A stretch of DNA of 43,400 nucleotides from the NCBI GenBank assembly GCA_963522035.1, contig CAUQYP010000013.1:1-43400 (forward strand), written 5' to 3'. Positions 16,245 through 24,562 of the stretch are shown here, piece after piece (within the stretch, counting starts at the first letter, position 1; the number at the start of each line of letters is the position of its first letter). The position numbers were made by a program, and so were the translations under genes. The notes under the pieces were generated by a model. The model saw only the letters and a list, made by a program, of their open reading frames with translations, was not told where the DNA came from and searched no databases. Source of the stretch: Noviherbaspirillum_A sp963522035 (GTDB lineage Bacteria; Pseudomonadota; Gammaproteobacteria; Burkholderiales; Burkholderiaceae_D).

Positions 16245-17381
16245 TCAGACGATGCCGAGATGGCTGGTGCCGGCCGTCAGGTCGCGGTCCTTGGCTTCCT
16301 TGCCGTTGAGCTTGATGGACAGGCGCAGGTCGTTGACCGAGTCGGCATTGCGCAGCGCGTCCTCGTAGGAAATCCGGCCGGCTTCGTACAGGTCGAACAG
16401 CGCCTGGTCGAAGGTCTGCATGCCGATCTCGCGCGACTTCTTCATGATCTCCTTGATCTCGTGGACGTCGCCCTTGAAGATCAGGTCCGACACCAGCGGC
16501 GAGTTGAGCATGATCTCTACCGCGGCGCAGCGGCCCTTGGTGTCCTTCAGCGGCACCAGCCGCTGCGAGATCATCGCCTTCAGGTTCAGCGACAGGTCCA
16601 TCAGCAGTTGCTGGCGTCGCTCTTCGGGAAAAAAGTTGATGATGCGGTCCAGCGCCTGGTTGGCGCTGTTCGCATGCATGGTGGCCAGGCACAGGTGGCC
16701 GGTCTCGGCAAACGCCACCGCATAGTCCATCGACTCGCGGTCGCGGATCTCGCCGATCAGGATTACGTCGGGCGCCTGGCGCAGGGTGTTCTTCAGTGCC
16801 GTGCCCCAGTCGGCGGTGTCGACGCCGATCTCGCGCTGGGTGACGATGCAGTTCTTGTGCGGGTGGATGTACTCGACCGGGTCTTCCACCGTGATGATGT
16901 GGCCGTAGCTGTTCTCGTTGCGGTGGCCGACCATGGCCGCCAGCGTGGTCGACTTGCCCGAGCCGGTGGCGCCCACCATGATGACCAGGCCGCGCTTGGT
17001 CATGACCACGTCCTTCAGCGTCGCAGGCAGGCCGAGGTCGTCCATTTTGGGAATGGCGGTGGTAATCACGCGCAGCACCATGCCGACCTTGCCCTGCTGG
17101 ATGAAGGCCGAGACGCGGAAGCGCCCGAGGTTGCCGGGGCTGATCGCGAAATTGCACTCCTTGCTGGCCTCGAACTCGGCGGCCTGCTTGTCGTTCATGA
17201 TCGCGCGCGCCAGCTCCAGCGTGTGGCCGGCGGTCAGCGGCTGGTTCGACACCGGCGTCATCTTGCCGTCGATCTTGAAGGCGGGCGGAAAGTCGGTGGT
17301 GATGAACAGGTCGGAACCGTTCTTGCTCACCATGAGTTTCAGCAGGTCATGCATGAACCTGGTGGCTTGTTCGCGTTCCAT
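16245..17381 (-). CDS. pilU: Type IV pilus retraction ATPase PilU
   Basis: 378-residue PilT/VirB11-family hexameric ATPase of the inner-membrane face, an accessory motor that helps PilT retract pili. Walker A GATGSGKST, Asp box (EDPVEYIH) and Walker B region (DVILIGEIRD) are present, as is the His box segment GHLCLATMHANSA. The C-terminus lacks the PilT AIRNLIRE motif and carries LVSDLIFKGDVHEI instead, which separates PilU from PilT. Length fits PilU (about 380). The start has AAGGA upstream. It lies 41 bases after pilT on the same strand. Confidence 0.95.
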   Translation of the reverse strand: MEREQATRFMHDLLKLMVSKNGSDLFITTDFPPAFKIDGKMTPVSNQPLTAGHTLELARAIMNDKQAAEFEASKECNFAISPGNLGRFRVSAFIQQGKVGMVLRVITTAIPKMDDLGLPATLKDVVMTKRGLVIMVGATGSGKSTTLAAMVGHRNENSYGHIITVEDPVEYIHPHKNCIVTQREIGVDTADWGTALKNTLRQAPDVILIGEIRDRESMDYAVAFAETGHLCLATMHANSANQALDRIINFFPEERRQQLLMDLSLNLKAMISQRLVPLKDTKGRCAAVEIMLNSPLVSDLIFKGDVHEIKEIMKKSREIGMQTFDQALFDLYEAGRISYEDALRNADSVNDLRLSIKLNGKEAKDRDLTAGTSHLGIV

Positions 17382-17422
17382 TCGACATCCTTGGTGAATA
17401 CTGCGTGTGAAGCGGCCCGGTA

Positions 17423-18466
17423 TCAGCCGGGGAAGTTGTCCGGCGTCTTCGCGGCGGATCGGGCGGCGCCGACCGAAATGACATTGCGGCGCACGAGGTC
17501 GGCCAGGCAGCTATCCAGCGTCTGCATGCCGAGGCTGGCGCCGGTCTGTATCGCCGAATACATTTGCGCGATCTTGGCTTCGCGGATCAGGTTGCGGATG
17601 GCCGGCGTGCCCAGCATGATTTCGTGCGCGGCGACGCGGCCGTTGCCGTCCTTGGTCTTCAGGAGCGTCTGCGAAATGACTGCCTGCAGCGACTCTGACA
17701 GCATTGCCCGCACCATTTCCTTTTCGTCGCCCGGGAAGACGTCGACGATACGGTCGATGGTCTTGGCCGCGGAAGACGTATGCAGCGTGCCGAACACCAG
17801 GTGGCCGGTCTCGGCCGCCGACAGCGCCAGCCGGATGGTTTCGAGGTCGCGCAGTTCGCCGACCAGCACCACGTCCGGGTCTTCCCGCAGCGCCGAGCGC
17901 AGCGCAGCCGAGAACGAGTGCGTGTGCACGCCGACTTCGCGCTGGTTGATCAGGCACTTGCGCGACTCGTGCACGAATTCGATCGGGTCCTCGATGGTCA
18001 GGATGTGCGCGTACTCGTTTTCATTGACATGGTTGACCATGGCTGCCAGCGTGGTCGACTTGCCGGAACCGGTCGGGCCGGTGACCAGCACCAGGCCGCG
18101 CGGCTTCAGGGCCAGGTCGGCGAAGATCTTCGGCGCATTGAGCTGTTCGAGGCTGAGGATGGTGGACGGGATGGTCCGCATCACCGCCGCAGCGCCGCGG
18201 TCCTGGTTGAACGCATTGACGCGGAAGCGGGCCAGGCCGGGAATCGCGAATGAGAAGTCGATCTCCAGGTGCTCCTCGTAGGCCTTGCGCTGGCCGTCGT
18301 TCATGATGTCGTAGATCATGCCGTGCACGTCCTTGTGCTCCAGCGGCGGCAGGTTGATGCGGCGCACGTCGCCGTGCACCCGTATCATCGGCGGCAGGCC
18401 GGCGGAAAGGTGCAGGTCGGAAGCCTTGTTCTTGACCGAGAAGGCGAGTAGTTCGGAAATGTCCAT
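17423..18466 (-). CDS. pilT: Type IV pilus twitching motility ATPase PilT
   Basis: 347 residues; the main motor for type IV pilus disassembly. The N-terminal PAS-like domain (ISELLAFSVKNKASDLHLSA) is followed by Walker A GPTGSGKST, Asp box EDPIEFVHES, Walker B region DVVLVGELRD, His box TGHLVFGTLHTSSA, and the AIRNLIRE motif required for retraction. Length is standard (344-347). AAGGA precedes the ATG. The gene is divergent from yggS-proC, a layout also seen in pseudomonads. Confidence 0.96.
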   Translation of the reverse strand: MDISELLAFSVKNKASDLHLSAGLPPMIRVHGDVRRINLPPLEHKDVHGMIYDIMNDGQRKAYEEHLEIDFSFAIPGLARFRVNAFNQDRGAAAVMRTIPSTILSLEQLNAPKIFADLALKPRGLVLVTGPTGSGKSTTLAAMVNHVNENEYAHILTIEDPIEFVHESRKCLINQREVGVHTHSFSAALRSALREDPDVVLVGELRDLETIRLALSAAETGHLVFGTLHTSSAAKTIDRIVDVFPGDEKEMVRAMLSESLQAVISQTLLKTKDGNGRVAAHEIMLGTPAIRNLIREAKIAQMYSAIQTGASLGMQTLDSCLADLVRRNVISVGAARSAAKTPDNFPG

Positions 18467-18592
18467 TTATAATCCTTGGCCCGCAAAAGTGGTAAATCCG
18501 GAATCTGCGGGTTGCGCCGGCCCGGAGCCGCATCGAGACGATGCCGGCGGAATCGTTGATTAAACTAAAATGTTTCCGTAAGTCACTAAATT

Positions 18593-19291
18593 ATGTCCTA
18601 CATAACGGATAAGCTGCAAGCGGTAACTGCGCAGATTGTTGCTGCAGCGCGAAATGCCGGTCGTGACCCTTCGGAGATCGCACTGTTAGCCGTATCCAAG
18701 ACAATTACGCCGGATTTGTTGTTGGAAGCGTATGGCGCAGGCCAGCGCGTTTTTGGGGAAAACTATCTGCAGGAGGCGCTGGACAAGATGGCGGCGCTGA
18801 AGGAGCAGGCGCCGGCCATCGAATGGCACTTCATCGGCCCGATACAGAGCAACAAGACGCGGCCGATTGCCGAGAATTTCAATTGGGTGCATTCGGTCGA
18901 CCGGCTGAAGATCGCGCAGCGGTTGTCGGAACAGCGGCCGTCCGGGCTGCCGCCGCTGAATATCTGCATCCAGGTCAATGTCAGCGGCGAGGCCAGCAAG
19001 AGCGGTTGTTCGCCGCAGGACCTGCCGGCGCTGGCACAAGCGATAGCCGGCCTGCCCGGACTCAGCTTGCGCGGCCTGATGACGATACCCGAGCCGGCGA
19101 CGACCGAAGCCGGGCAGCGCCGGCCGCTGCGCACATTGCGCGAACTGGCCGACCAGCTCCGCGCGCAGGGCATCGCGCTCGACACGCTGTCGATGGGCAT
19201 GTCGGCCGACCTTGACGCGGCCATCGCCGAAGGCGCCACCATGGTTCGCATCGGCACCGCCATTTTTGGAGAAAGACACTATGCAGAATGA
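18593..19291 (+). CDS. yggS: Pyridoxal phosphate homeostasis protein YggS (PLPBP family)
   Basis: 232 residues, fold-type III PLP-binding protein of the cytoplasm that buffers PLP and affects amino-acid pools; no catalytic activity is known. The PLP lysine is in LLAVSKT (K36). Other family marks: FGENYLQEALDK, WHFIGPIQSNKT, the strand ICIQVNVSGEASKSG, GLMTIPEP, LSMGMSADLDAAIAEGATMV and RIGTAIFGER. It overlaps proC by 11 bases, so the two are cotranslated; the yggS-proC pair is conserved in many proteobacteria. Confidence 0.95.
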   Translation: MSYITDKLQAVTAQIVAAARNAGRDPSEIALLAVSKTITPDLLLEAYGAGQRVFGENYLQEALDKMAALKEQAPAIEWHFIGPIQSNKTRPIAENFNWVHSVDRLKIAQRLSEQRPSGLPPLNICIQVNVSGEASKSGCSPQDLPALAQAIAGLPGLSLRGLMTIPEPATTEAGQRRPLRTLRELADQLRAQGIALDTLSMGMSADLDAAIAEGATMVRIGTAIFGERHYAE

Positions 19292-20105
19292 CTTGAAGAT
19301 CACGTTTATCGGCGGCGGCAACATGGCCGCGGCCCTGCTCGGCGGCCTGGCCGGCAAGCTGACCGCCGGCGCCAACATCCACGTCGTCGATATCAATGCC
19401 GACGCGCTCGCGCGGCTGCAGCAGCAGTTCGGCGTGACGGTCGCGCCGCAGGTCGATGCTGCCGTGGCCGCCAGCGACGTCGTCGTCCTGGCGGTCAAGC
19501 CGCAGCAGATGCCGGACGTCGCTGCCCAACTGCGGCCGCATGTCGGGCAACAGCTGGTGCTGTCGATCGCTGCCGGCATCCGGGGAGCGGACCTGTCGCG
19601 CTGGCTGGGCGGCCACAGCGCCATCGTGCGCACGATGCCGAACACGCCGGCGCTGATCGGGCAGGGCATCACCGGCATGGCGGCGCTGCCGGGCGTCTCG
19701 GCCGGCCAGCGCGAGGCAGCCGACGCCATCATGCGCGCGGTCGGCGCCACGGTCTGGCTGGACGACGAAAGCCTGATCGACCCTGTCACCGCAATATCGG
19801 GCAGCGGCCCGGCCTACGTGTTCTATTTCATCGAGGCGATGCAGCAGGCGGCGCAGGAGCTGGGCTTGAGCACGGAGCAGGGCACGCAGCTGGCGATCGC
19901 CACCTTCACAGGCGCTGCGCAACTGGCCGCCCAATCGCCGGACCCGGTGTCGGTGCTGCGGGAGCGGGTAACGTCCAAGGGCGGGACGACGTATGCGGCG
20001 CTGACCAGCATGGAAGCGTCGGGCGTCAAGGAGGGAATCGTGAAGGCGCTGCGGGCCGCGGCAGCGCGGGGCAGGGAGCTGGGCGAGGAGTTCGGACGGG
20101 ATTGA
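19281..20105 (+). CDS. proC: Pyrroline-5-carboxylate reductase ProC
   Basis: 274 residues. It reduces 1-pyrroline-5-carboxylate to L-proline with NAD(P)H, the last step of proline synthesis. The Rossmann motif FIGGGNMAAALLGG opens the protein; VVLAVKPQQM, MPNTPALIGQG and the C-terminal signature GSGPAYVFYFIEAMQQAA follow. The ATG at 19281 is chosen because GGAGAA lies just upstream and the protein then begins directly with the Rossmann strand; an earlier in-frame ATG at 19212 lies deep within yggS. Confidence 0.96.
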   Translation: MQNDLKITFIGGGNMAAALLGGLAGKLTAGANIHVVDINADALARLQQQFGVTVAPQVDAAVAASDVVVLAVKPQQMPDVAAQLRPHVGQQLVLSIAAGIRGADLSRWLGGHSAIVRTMPNTPALIGQGITGMAALPGVSAGQREAADAIMRAVGATVWLDDESLIDPVTAISGSGPAYVFYFIEAMQQAAQELGLSTEQGTQLAIATFTGAAQLAAQSPDPVSVLRERVTSKGGTTYAALTSMEASGVKEGIVKALRAAAARGRELGEEFGRD

Positions 20106-20121
20106 GCAAGCACGCGCTTGC
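20106..20121. terminator. Short hairpin between convergent proC and vapC-like gene
   Basis: GCAAGC and GCTTGC (6-bp arms) flank ACGC directly after the proC stop. There is no T-tract. It is a plausible but weak transcript-end signal in the 48-base gap between convergent genes. Confidence 0.35.
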
Positions 20122-20153
20122 ACACTGCAATTCGGCTGACTTCTGCCTGGCTT

Positions 20154-20540
20154 CTATATCTTGATGATGGTATCGCTGTATCGCGCCACGACCGGATCAT
20201 GGGTCATCAGCCGCATGGGTTCCACCAAGGCTTGCGCAACCAGGATGCGGTCGAACGGATCCTGGTGATGCGGCGGCAGATCTTCCACCGCAAGAGCGTG
20301 TTCCGCCTCGACAGGCAGCAGGCGAAATCCCGCTTCGCCGAAATAGCGCAGTGCGCTGCTGCTGGAAACAGGCATGTCGCCACGTCCCAGTCCGTACTTG
20401 ATAGCGATTTCCCATAAGGTCGCAGCACTTACCCAGACAGCGGTCTTTGGCGCCAGAATCAGCTCACGCGCCTTGTGCGTCAACTTGGGATGGTCCGTGA
20501 TTGCCCACAGCGCCACATGGGTATCGAGCAACAGGTTCAC
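20154..20540 (-). CDS. PIN-domain toxin of a type II toxin-antitoxin pair
   Basis: 128 residues, PIN-domain ribonuclease of the VapC-like group. Acidic active-site residues are visible: D6 in LLDTHVALW, E44 in TLWEIAIK, and the Asp pair in DPFDRILVAQA near residue 96. The start codon is GTG, overlapping the last base of the antitoxin TAG stop, so synthesis is coupled to the antitoxin. The PIN substrate (tRNA or other RNA) cannot be read from the sequence. The locus is intact. Confidence 0.9.
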   Translation of the reverse strand: MNLLLDTHVALWAITDHPKLTHKARELILAPKTAVWVSAATLWEIAIKYGLGRGDMPVSSSSALRYFGEAGFRLLPVEAEHALAVEDLPPHHQDPFDRILVAQALVEPMRLMTHDPVVARYSDTIIKI

Positions 20541-20785
20541 TACTCTGCCGCGCCAAGGAACAGCCGCTTTACTTCCCCATTGCTTTCATCGATATCGTCG
20601 GGAACAAGAAAAGCGCCCTTTGCTACGCCTATGCGCTTGGCCGGTGGAACATCATCGACCGGAACCAGTTTTGCCGCAGGTCGCCCATTGCGGGCAATGA
20701 TGATTTCCCGCTCCCGCCCCTGTTCGATGGCTTCGACAAGTCGGGACAGTGAAGTTTTCGCGTCGAACATGTTAATTGCCTGCAT
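20540..20785 (-). CDS. Phd/YefM-family antitoxin
   Basis: 81 residues. The N-terminal half (INMFDAKTSLSRLVEAIEQG then EIIIARNGRPAAKLVP) is the Phd/YefM DNA-binding fold; the C-terminal part wraps and inhibits the PIN toxin encoded downstream. Such antitoxins repress their own promoter, and a palindrome overlaps the promoter here (20810-20822). The ATG is preceded by GGGAGACG. Confidence 0.9.
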   Translation of the reverse strand: MQAINMFDAKTSLSRLVEAIEQGREREIIIARNGRPAAKLVPVDDVPPAKRIGVAKGAFLVPDDIDESNGEVKRLFLGAAE

Positions 20786-20806
20786 CTCGTCTCCCGGGAA
20801 AAGCCT

Positions 20807-20835
20807 AGGCTAGCTTAGCTAGGATAGCTGGTCAA
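20807..20835 (-). promoter_or_regulatory. Promoter and palindromic operator of the toxin-antitoxin operon
   Basis: On the minus strand TTGACC (20835-20830) and TAGCCT (20812-20807) are spaced by 17 bases, a sigma-70-like promoter with a good -35 and poor -10. The perfect 13-bp palindrome CTAGCTTAGCTAG (20810-20822) lies in the spacer and -10, where a bound antitoxin would block RNA polymerase. Confidence 0.55.
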
Positions 20836-20879
20836 GCTGAGGTGCAATATGTCCCTGGCCCGGCGCCGTTTCCAGGCCG

Positions 20880-21755
20880 CTACCCCAATGCGTAATCCAG
20901 CGCAATTCCCAAAAACACCGCCGCGCCGAGCCAGTTGTTATGCCTGAACGCCGCAAAGCACCCCATGCGTTCGCGCTCGCGGATCAGCGTGTAGTGATAA
21001 ACCGCCATGCCGGCAGCCACCACCATCCCCGCAATGAACCAGCCGCCCAGCCCGGCGGCCAGTCCTACCGCAGTCACCATGCCAAGGCTGACCGCATAGC
21101 ACAGCATGACAGCGAGCACGTCGTAACGGCCGAAGGTAATGGCACTGGTGCGTATGCCTATCTTCAGGTCGTCGTCCCGGTCCACCATCGCGTACTCGGT
21201 GTCATAGGCCAGCGCCCAGAAAATGTTAGCCAACAGCAGCACCCAGGCCTCCACCGGCACGGCGTCCAGCACCGCCGCATACGCCATCGGAATGCCGAAA
21301 CCGAAGGCAATGCCGAGATACGCCTGGGGCAACGCAAAGAAGCGCTTGAAATACGGGTAGCTCGCGGCAATCGCTACGGCCGCCACCGACAGCAGCTTGG
21401 TCAATGTATTAAGCGGCAGGATCAGCAGGAACGCAATCACGGCCAGGACCGCCGCCACCAGCACGGCTTCCCAGCCGGCGATGCGGCCGGACGTCAGCGG
21501 CCGCTCGGCGGTGCGCTTTACATGGCGGTCGAAGTCCTGGTCTGCGTAGTCGTTGATGGCGCAGCCGGCCGAACGCATCAGCACGGTACCGAGCGTGAAA
21601 ATCAACACCACGTGGAGCGGCGGCTTGCCGCCGGAGGCCAGCCATAGTGCGGCCAGCGTCGGCCACAGCAGCAGCAGGATGCCGATGGGCTTGTCGAGGC
21701 GTACAAGGCGAATGTAGAGTTGAAATCGCGACATTGCTTTAAAATAAGTCGGCAT
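20880..21755 (-). CDS. ubiA: 4-hydroxybenzoate polyprenyltransferase UbiA
   Basis: 291-residue inner-membrane prenyltransferase that attaches the polyprenyl chain to 4-hydroxybenzoate in ubiquinone synthesis. Hydrophobic helices run through most of the protein. The Mg-diphosphate motifs are NDYADQDFDRHVKRT (NDxxDxxxD) and DTEYAMVDRDDDLKIG. The start RLVRLDKPIGILLLLWPTL is typical of UbiA. A second ATG at 21734 would shorten the protein by 7 residues. No ubiC neighbour is present. Confidence 0.95.
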   Translation of the reverse strand: MPTYFKAMSRFQLYIRLVRLDKPIGILLLLWPTLAALWLASGGKPPLHVVLIFTLGTVLMRSAGCAINDYADQDFDRHVKRTAERPLTSGRIAGWEAVLVAAVLAVIAFLLILPLNTLTKLLSVAAVAIAASYPYFKRFFALPQAYLGIAFGFGIPMAYAAVLDAVPVEAWVLLLANIFWALAYDTEYAMVDRDDDLKIGIRTSAITFGRYDVLAVMLCYAVSLGMVTAVGLAAGLGGWFIAGMVVAAGMAVYHYTLIRERERMGCFAAFRHNNWLGAAVFLGIALDYALG

Positions 21756-21879
21756 TCGCCCAGGTTGCGCAAAAGGGCAGATTATAATCGCCGCCGCTGG
21801 CTAGGCCCCGAACCGGAAAACGGGTAACGGTCCTGTCACGCAAGGCAGCTACCATTCGGCATTTTCAGGAGACCAATAC

Positions 21880-23199
21880 ATGCAACACCGCATTCGCGCC
21901 ATCACCGTCGCCGCTGTCCTGCTCTCGGCAGGCGCCTCGGCCCAGGCCGCCACCGAGATCACCTGGTGGCATTCAATGACCGGCGCACTCGGCGAGCGCG
22001 TCGCCGCGCTGGCCGACCAGTTCAACAAGAGCCAGTCCGAGTACAAGGTCAACGCCGTCTACAAGGGCGCCTATGACGAGTCGATGTCGGCTGCCATCGC
22101 GGCCTACCGCGCCGGCAATGCGCCCAACATCCTGCAAGTGTTCGAAGTCGGCACCGCGACCATGATGTACTCGAAGGGCGCGATCATGCCGATCACCCAG
22201 GTGATGAAGCAGGCCGGCGAGAAGTTCGACCCGTCCGGCTATGTGCCTGCGGTGGCCGGCTACTACACCGCGCCCAACGGCGACATGCTGTCCTTCCCGT
22301 TCAACAGCTCGACCACGGTGTTCTACTACAACAAGGACAAGTTCGCCAAGGCTGGCCTGGACCCGGAAAAGGCGCCGGTCACCTGGCAGGAAGTCGTGTC
22401 TGCCGCGGCCAAGCTCAAGGCCAACGGCGAGAAATGCCCGTACACCACCGGCTGGCAGTCATGGGTGCAGCTGGAAAGCTTCTCGGCCTGGCATAACGTC
22501 GAGTTTGCCAGTAAGGGCAATGGTTTCGGCGGCCTGGACACGCGCCTGAAATTCAACAGCCCGCTGCATGTCAAGCACATCACCAACCTGTCCAACTGGG
22601 CCAAGCAGGGTTACTTCGTCTACAACGGCCGCAAGAACGAGCCGGAAGCGGCGTTTTATTCCGGCGACTGCGCGATGGTGACCTCGTCCAGCGGCGCCTA
22701 TGCCAACATTTCCAAGAACGCCAAGTTCAAGTATGGCGTGGCGCCTCTGCCGCATTACAACGATGTGGCGGGCGCACCGCAGAACACCGTGATCGGCGGC
22801 GCTTCGCTGTGGGCCCTGGGCGGCAAGAAGCCGGACGAATACAAGGCCGCAGCCAAGTTCTTCAAGTTCCTGTCGCAGCCGGAAATCCAGGCCAAGTGGC
22901 ACCAGGAAACCGGCTACCTGCCCATTACCAAGGCAGCGTACGACCTGACCCGCCAGTCCGGCTTCTATGAAAAGAATCCGGGCACCGATGTCGCGGTCAA
23001 GCAGATGATCGTCAAGACCACCGAAAAGTCGCGCGGTATCCGCCTCGGCAACTTCGTGCAGATTCGCACCGTGGTCGACGAGGAACTGGAAAACGTCTGG
23101 GCCGGCAAGAAGACGCCGCAGGAAGCGCTGGACGCGGCAGTCAAGCGTGGCGACGAACTGCTGGTGCGCTTCGAGCGCGCCAACAAGGGTAACCAGTAA
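21880..23199 (+). CDS. ugpB: sn-glycerol-3-phosphate ABC transporter substrate-binding protein UgpB
   Basis: 439 residues with a signal peptide cleaved after about residue 23 (SAGASAQA). The periplasmic protein binds sn-glycerol 3-phosphate or glycerophosphodiesters for the UgpAEC importer. It resembles E. coli UgpB closely throughout, e.g. YRAGNAPNILQVFEVGTATM, PFNSSTTVFYYNKD, GYLPITKAAYDLTRQSGFYE and VDEELENVWAGKKTPQEALD. AGGAG lies eight bases before the ATG, and a TATAAT (21783-21788) lies upstream. No ugpA, ugpE or ugpC follows; the next gene is convergent, so the permease and ATPase must be encoded elsewhere. Confidence 0.95.
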   Translation: MQHRIRAITVAAVLLSAGASAQAATEITWWHSMTGALGERVAALADQFNKSQSEYKVNAVYKGAYDESMSAAIAAYRAGNAPNILQVFEVGTATMMYSKGAIMPITQVMKQAGEKFDPSGYVPAVAGYYTAPNGDMLSFPFNSSTTVFYYNKDKFAKAGLDPEKAPVTWQEVVSAAAKLKANGEKCPYTTGWQSWVQLESFSAWHNVEFASKGNGFGGLDTRLKFNSPLHVKHITNLSNWAKQGYFVYNGRKNEPEAAFYSGDCAMVTSSSGAYANISKNAKFKYGVAPLPHYNDVAGAPQNTVIGGASLWALGGKKPDEYKAAAKFFKFLSQPEIQAKWHQETGYLPITKAAYDLTRQSGFYEKNPGTDVAVKQMIVKTTEKSRGIRLGNFVQIRTVVDEELENVWAGKKTPQEALDAAVKRGDELLVRFERANKGNQ

Positions 23200-23209
23200 G
23201 CATGAAAAA

Positions 23210-23233
23210 GGGGCGGCATTGTTGTGCCGCCCC
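23210..23233. terminator. Intrinsic terminator, bidirectional, between ugpB and RIO kinase
   Basis: GGGGCGGCA and TGCCGCCCC (9-bp arms) flank TTGTTG. On the minus strand the stem is followed by TTTTT, so it is a classical terminator for the kinase gene; on the plus strand it follows the ugpB stop by 10 bases. Confidence 0.8.
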
Positions 23234-23249
23234 GGTATCAGGATTCATC

Positions 23250-23278
23250 GGGTGCAGCGCGCCGGGCGCGCTGCACCC
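23250..23278. terminator. Second hairpin after the RIO kinase stop
   Basis: A near-continuous 29-base palindrome with 14-bp arms (GGGTGCAGCGCGCC and its complement) around one base. It begins 4 bases after the minus-strand kinase stop and has no T-tract. With the hairpin at 23210-23233 it gives two stacked transcript-end structures between convergent genes. Confidence 0.55.
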
Positions 23279-23282
23279 TTCC

Positions 23283-24128
23283 TCACTCCTGCTGCAGGTA
23301 ACGCTGCCGCTCTTCCTCTTCGCGCCGCGCGATATCGATTTCCCTTAATACCGCACCGACATCGGCCGGCCGCGCAGGCGCCGCGACCCGACCCGTCAAC
23401 ACCGTCTCCGGCGTCAGGAGCCCGGCGCTGTACAGTCCCCATATCTCCTTGCCGTATTGGGTCGCCAGCAGCTCGGGCGCAAAACGGCCCAGGCAAGCGG
23501 CCAGGTTGGCGACGTCGCGTTCCAGCATGGGGCCGGCTTCCAGGTTGCCCGCCGCGTCGATGGCCTGCGGCAGGTCGATGATGACCGGGCCGCCTGCATC
23601 GACCAGGATATTGTATTCGGACAGGTCGCCGTGGACCACGCCGGCGCACAGCATCAGCACCACCTGGCGCAGCAGTTGCGCATGGAAAGCCAGCGCCTGC
23701 TCCGCGCCCAGGTCGAGTTCGGCCAGGCGCGGCGCGGCGTGGCCGGCGGCGTCGGTGACCAGTTCCATCAGCAGCACGCCCTCGAAGCAGACATGCGGCC
23801 GCGGCACGCGCACCCCGGCCGCCGCCAGCCGGAACAGCGCGTCCACCTCGGCGTTCTGCCACACTTCTTCCTGCATCTTGCGGCCGTAGCGCGTGCCTTT
23901 TTCCATCGCCCGCGCCTGGCGGCTGTTCTTGACCTTGCGCCCCTGCTGGTAGGACGCGGCCTGGCGGAAGCTGCGCTGGCTGGCTTCCTTGTAGACCTTG
24001 GCGCAGCGGACGTCGTCGCCGCAGCGCACGACATAGACAGTGGCTTCCTTGCCGCTCATGAGCTGGCGCAGGACGGTATCGACCAGGCCCTCGTCAACCA
24101 GGGGCTGGAGTCGTTTCGGGACTTTCAT
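23283..24128 (-). CDS. RIO-family serine/threonine protein kinase
   Basis: 281 residues from the ATG at 24128. The ATP-binding region is MSGKEATVYVVRC with the lysine in CAKVYKEA; the catalytic loop is VVHGDLSEYNILV and the metal-binding Asp lies in VIIDLPQAID, all RIO1-like. The short RIO core without the eukaryotic extensions is what bacterial homologues show. Substrates in bacteria are poorly known. Longer in-frame starts up to 24305 exist but would overlap the divergent 24226 gene and precede the conserved region. A C-terminal helix (EIDIARREEEERQRYLQQE) ends the protein. Confidence 0.88.
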   Translation of the reverse strand: MKVPKRLQPLVDEGLVDTVLRQLMSGKEATVYVVRCGDDVRCAKVYKEASQRSFRQAASYQQGRKVKNSRQARAMEKGTRYGRKMQEEVWQNAEVDALFRLAAAGVRVPRPHVCFEGVLLMELVTDAAGHAAPRLAELDLGAEQALAFHAQLLRQVVLMLCAGVVHGDLSEYNILVDAGGPVIIDLPQAIDAAGNLEAGPMLERDVANLAACLGRFAPELLATQYGKEIWGLYSAGLLTPETVLTGRVAAPARPADVGAVLREIDIARREEEERQRYLQQE

Positions 24129-24225
24129 GGGGTGGGAGCGGCGGGGCAGGGTGGCGGAGCGCGGATAGTACCATCCGGTTTTGCCGAACTGCGCGAGAAT
24201 GTGGACCTGATAAACCGGAGGCACG

Positions 24226-24468
24226 ATGACGTACGAAGAATACCTGGATGAAGTGACGACGCTGATCACCGAGAAATACGACGTCAGCGATGAAGACGCG
24301 ATCAAGCACGTGGTGCGGGCGCAGGCGGCCGGCTACTTCAGCCTGCATGACGACCTGCCGGAGATGCGCACGCTGGAGCGGGCCGAGCAGGATGCGGCAA
24401 CCATCTTCGAGCAGAGGAACAAGTCGCGGCCGCACACGCCGGGCAAGCGCCGCGCTCCGAAGAAGTAA
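24226..24468 (+). CDS. Small hypothetical protein, acidic with basic tail
   Basis: 80 residues. GGAGG is 4-5 bases before the ATG. Residues 1-60 are acidic and helical (MTYEEYLDEVTTLITEKYDV), with a Lys/Arg/Pro-rich tail. No signal peptide or membrane segment. It is divergent from the RIO kinase gene and followed by a good terminator, so it is probably its own transcription unit. I do not recognise the family; strong translation signals and codon pattern argue it is real. Confidence 0.75.
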   Translation: MTYEEYLDEVTTLITEKYDVSDEDAIKHVVRAQAAGYFSLHDDLPEMRTLERAEQDAATIFEQRNKSRPHTPGKRRAPKK

Positions 24469-24501
24469 GCGCGCAGTTGCAGCGCCGGCGGCGGCAGGCA
24501 A

Positions 24502-24534
24502 AAACAAACCGCGGACTCGCCGCGGTTTGTTTTA
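24502..24534 (+). terminator. Intrinsic terminator after the 80-residue gene
   Basis: AAACAAACCGCGG and CCGCGGTTTGTTT (13-bp arms) flank ACTCG and end in TTTT. The hairpin is symmetrical, with an A-tract upstream, so it can also stop the convergent 36-residue gene's transcript. Confidence 0.88.
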
Positions 24535-24562
24535 ATTAAAGCCCAACGCAAAGTTCGAATCG

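Noticed and set aside
16173..18281. 702-codon plus-strand open frame over pilU and pilT
   Set aside because: It lies antisense to two unmistakable ATPase genes and its translation has no coherent composition.
24129..24305. 59-residue N-terminal extension of the RIO kinase
   Set aside because: It would overlap the divergent 24226 gene and its ribosome-binding site, and the conserved kinase begins just after the ATG at 24128.
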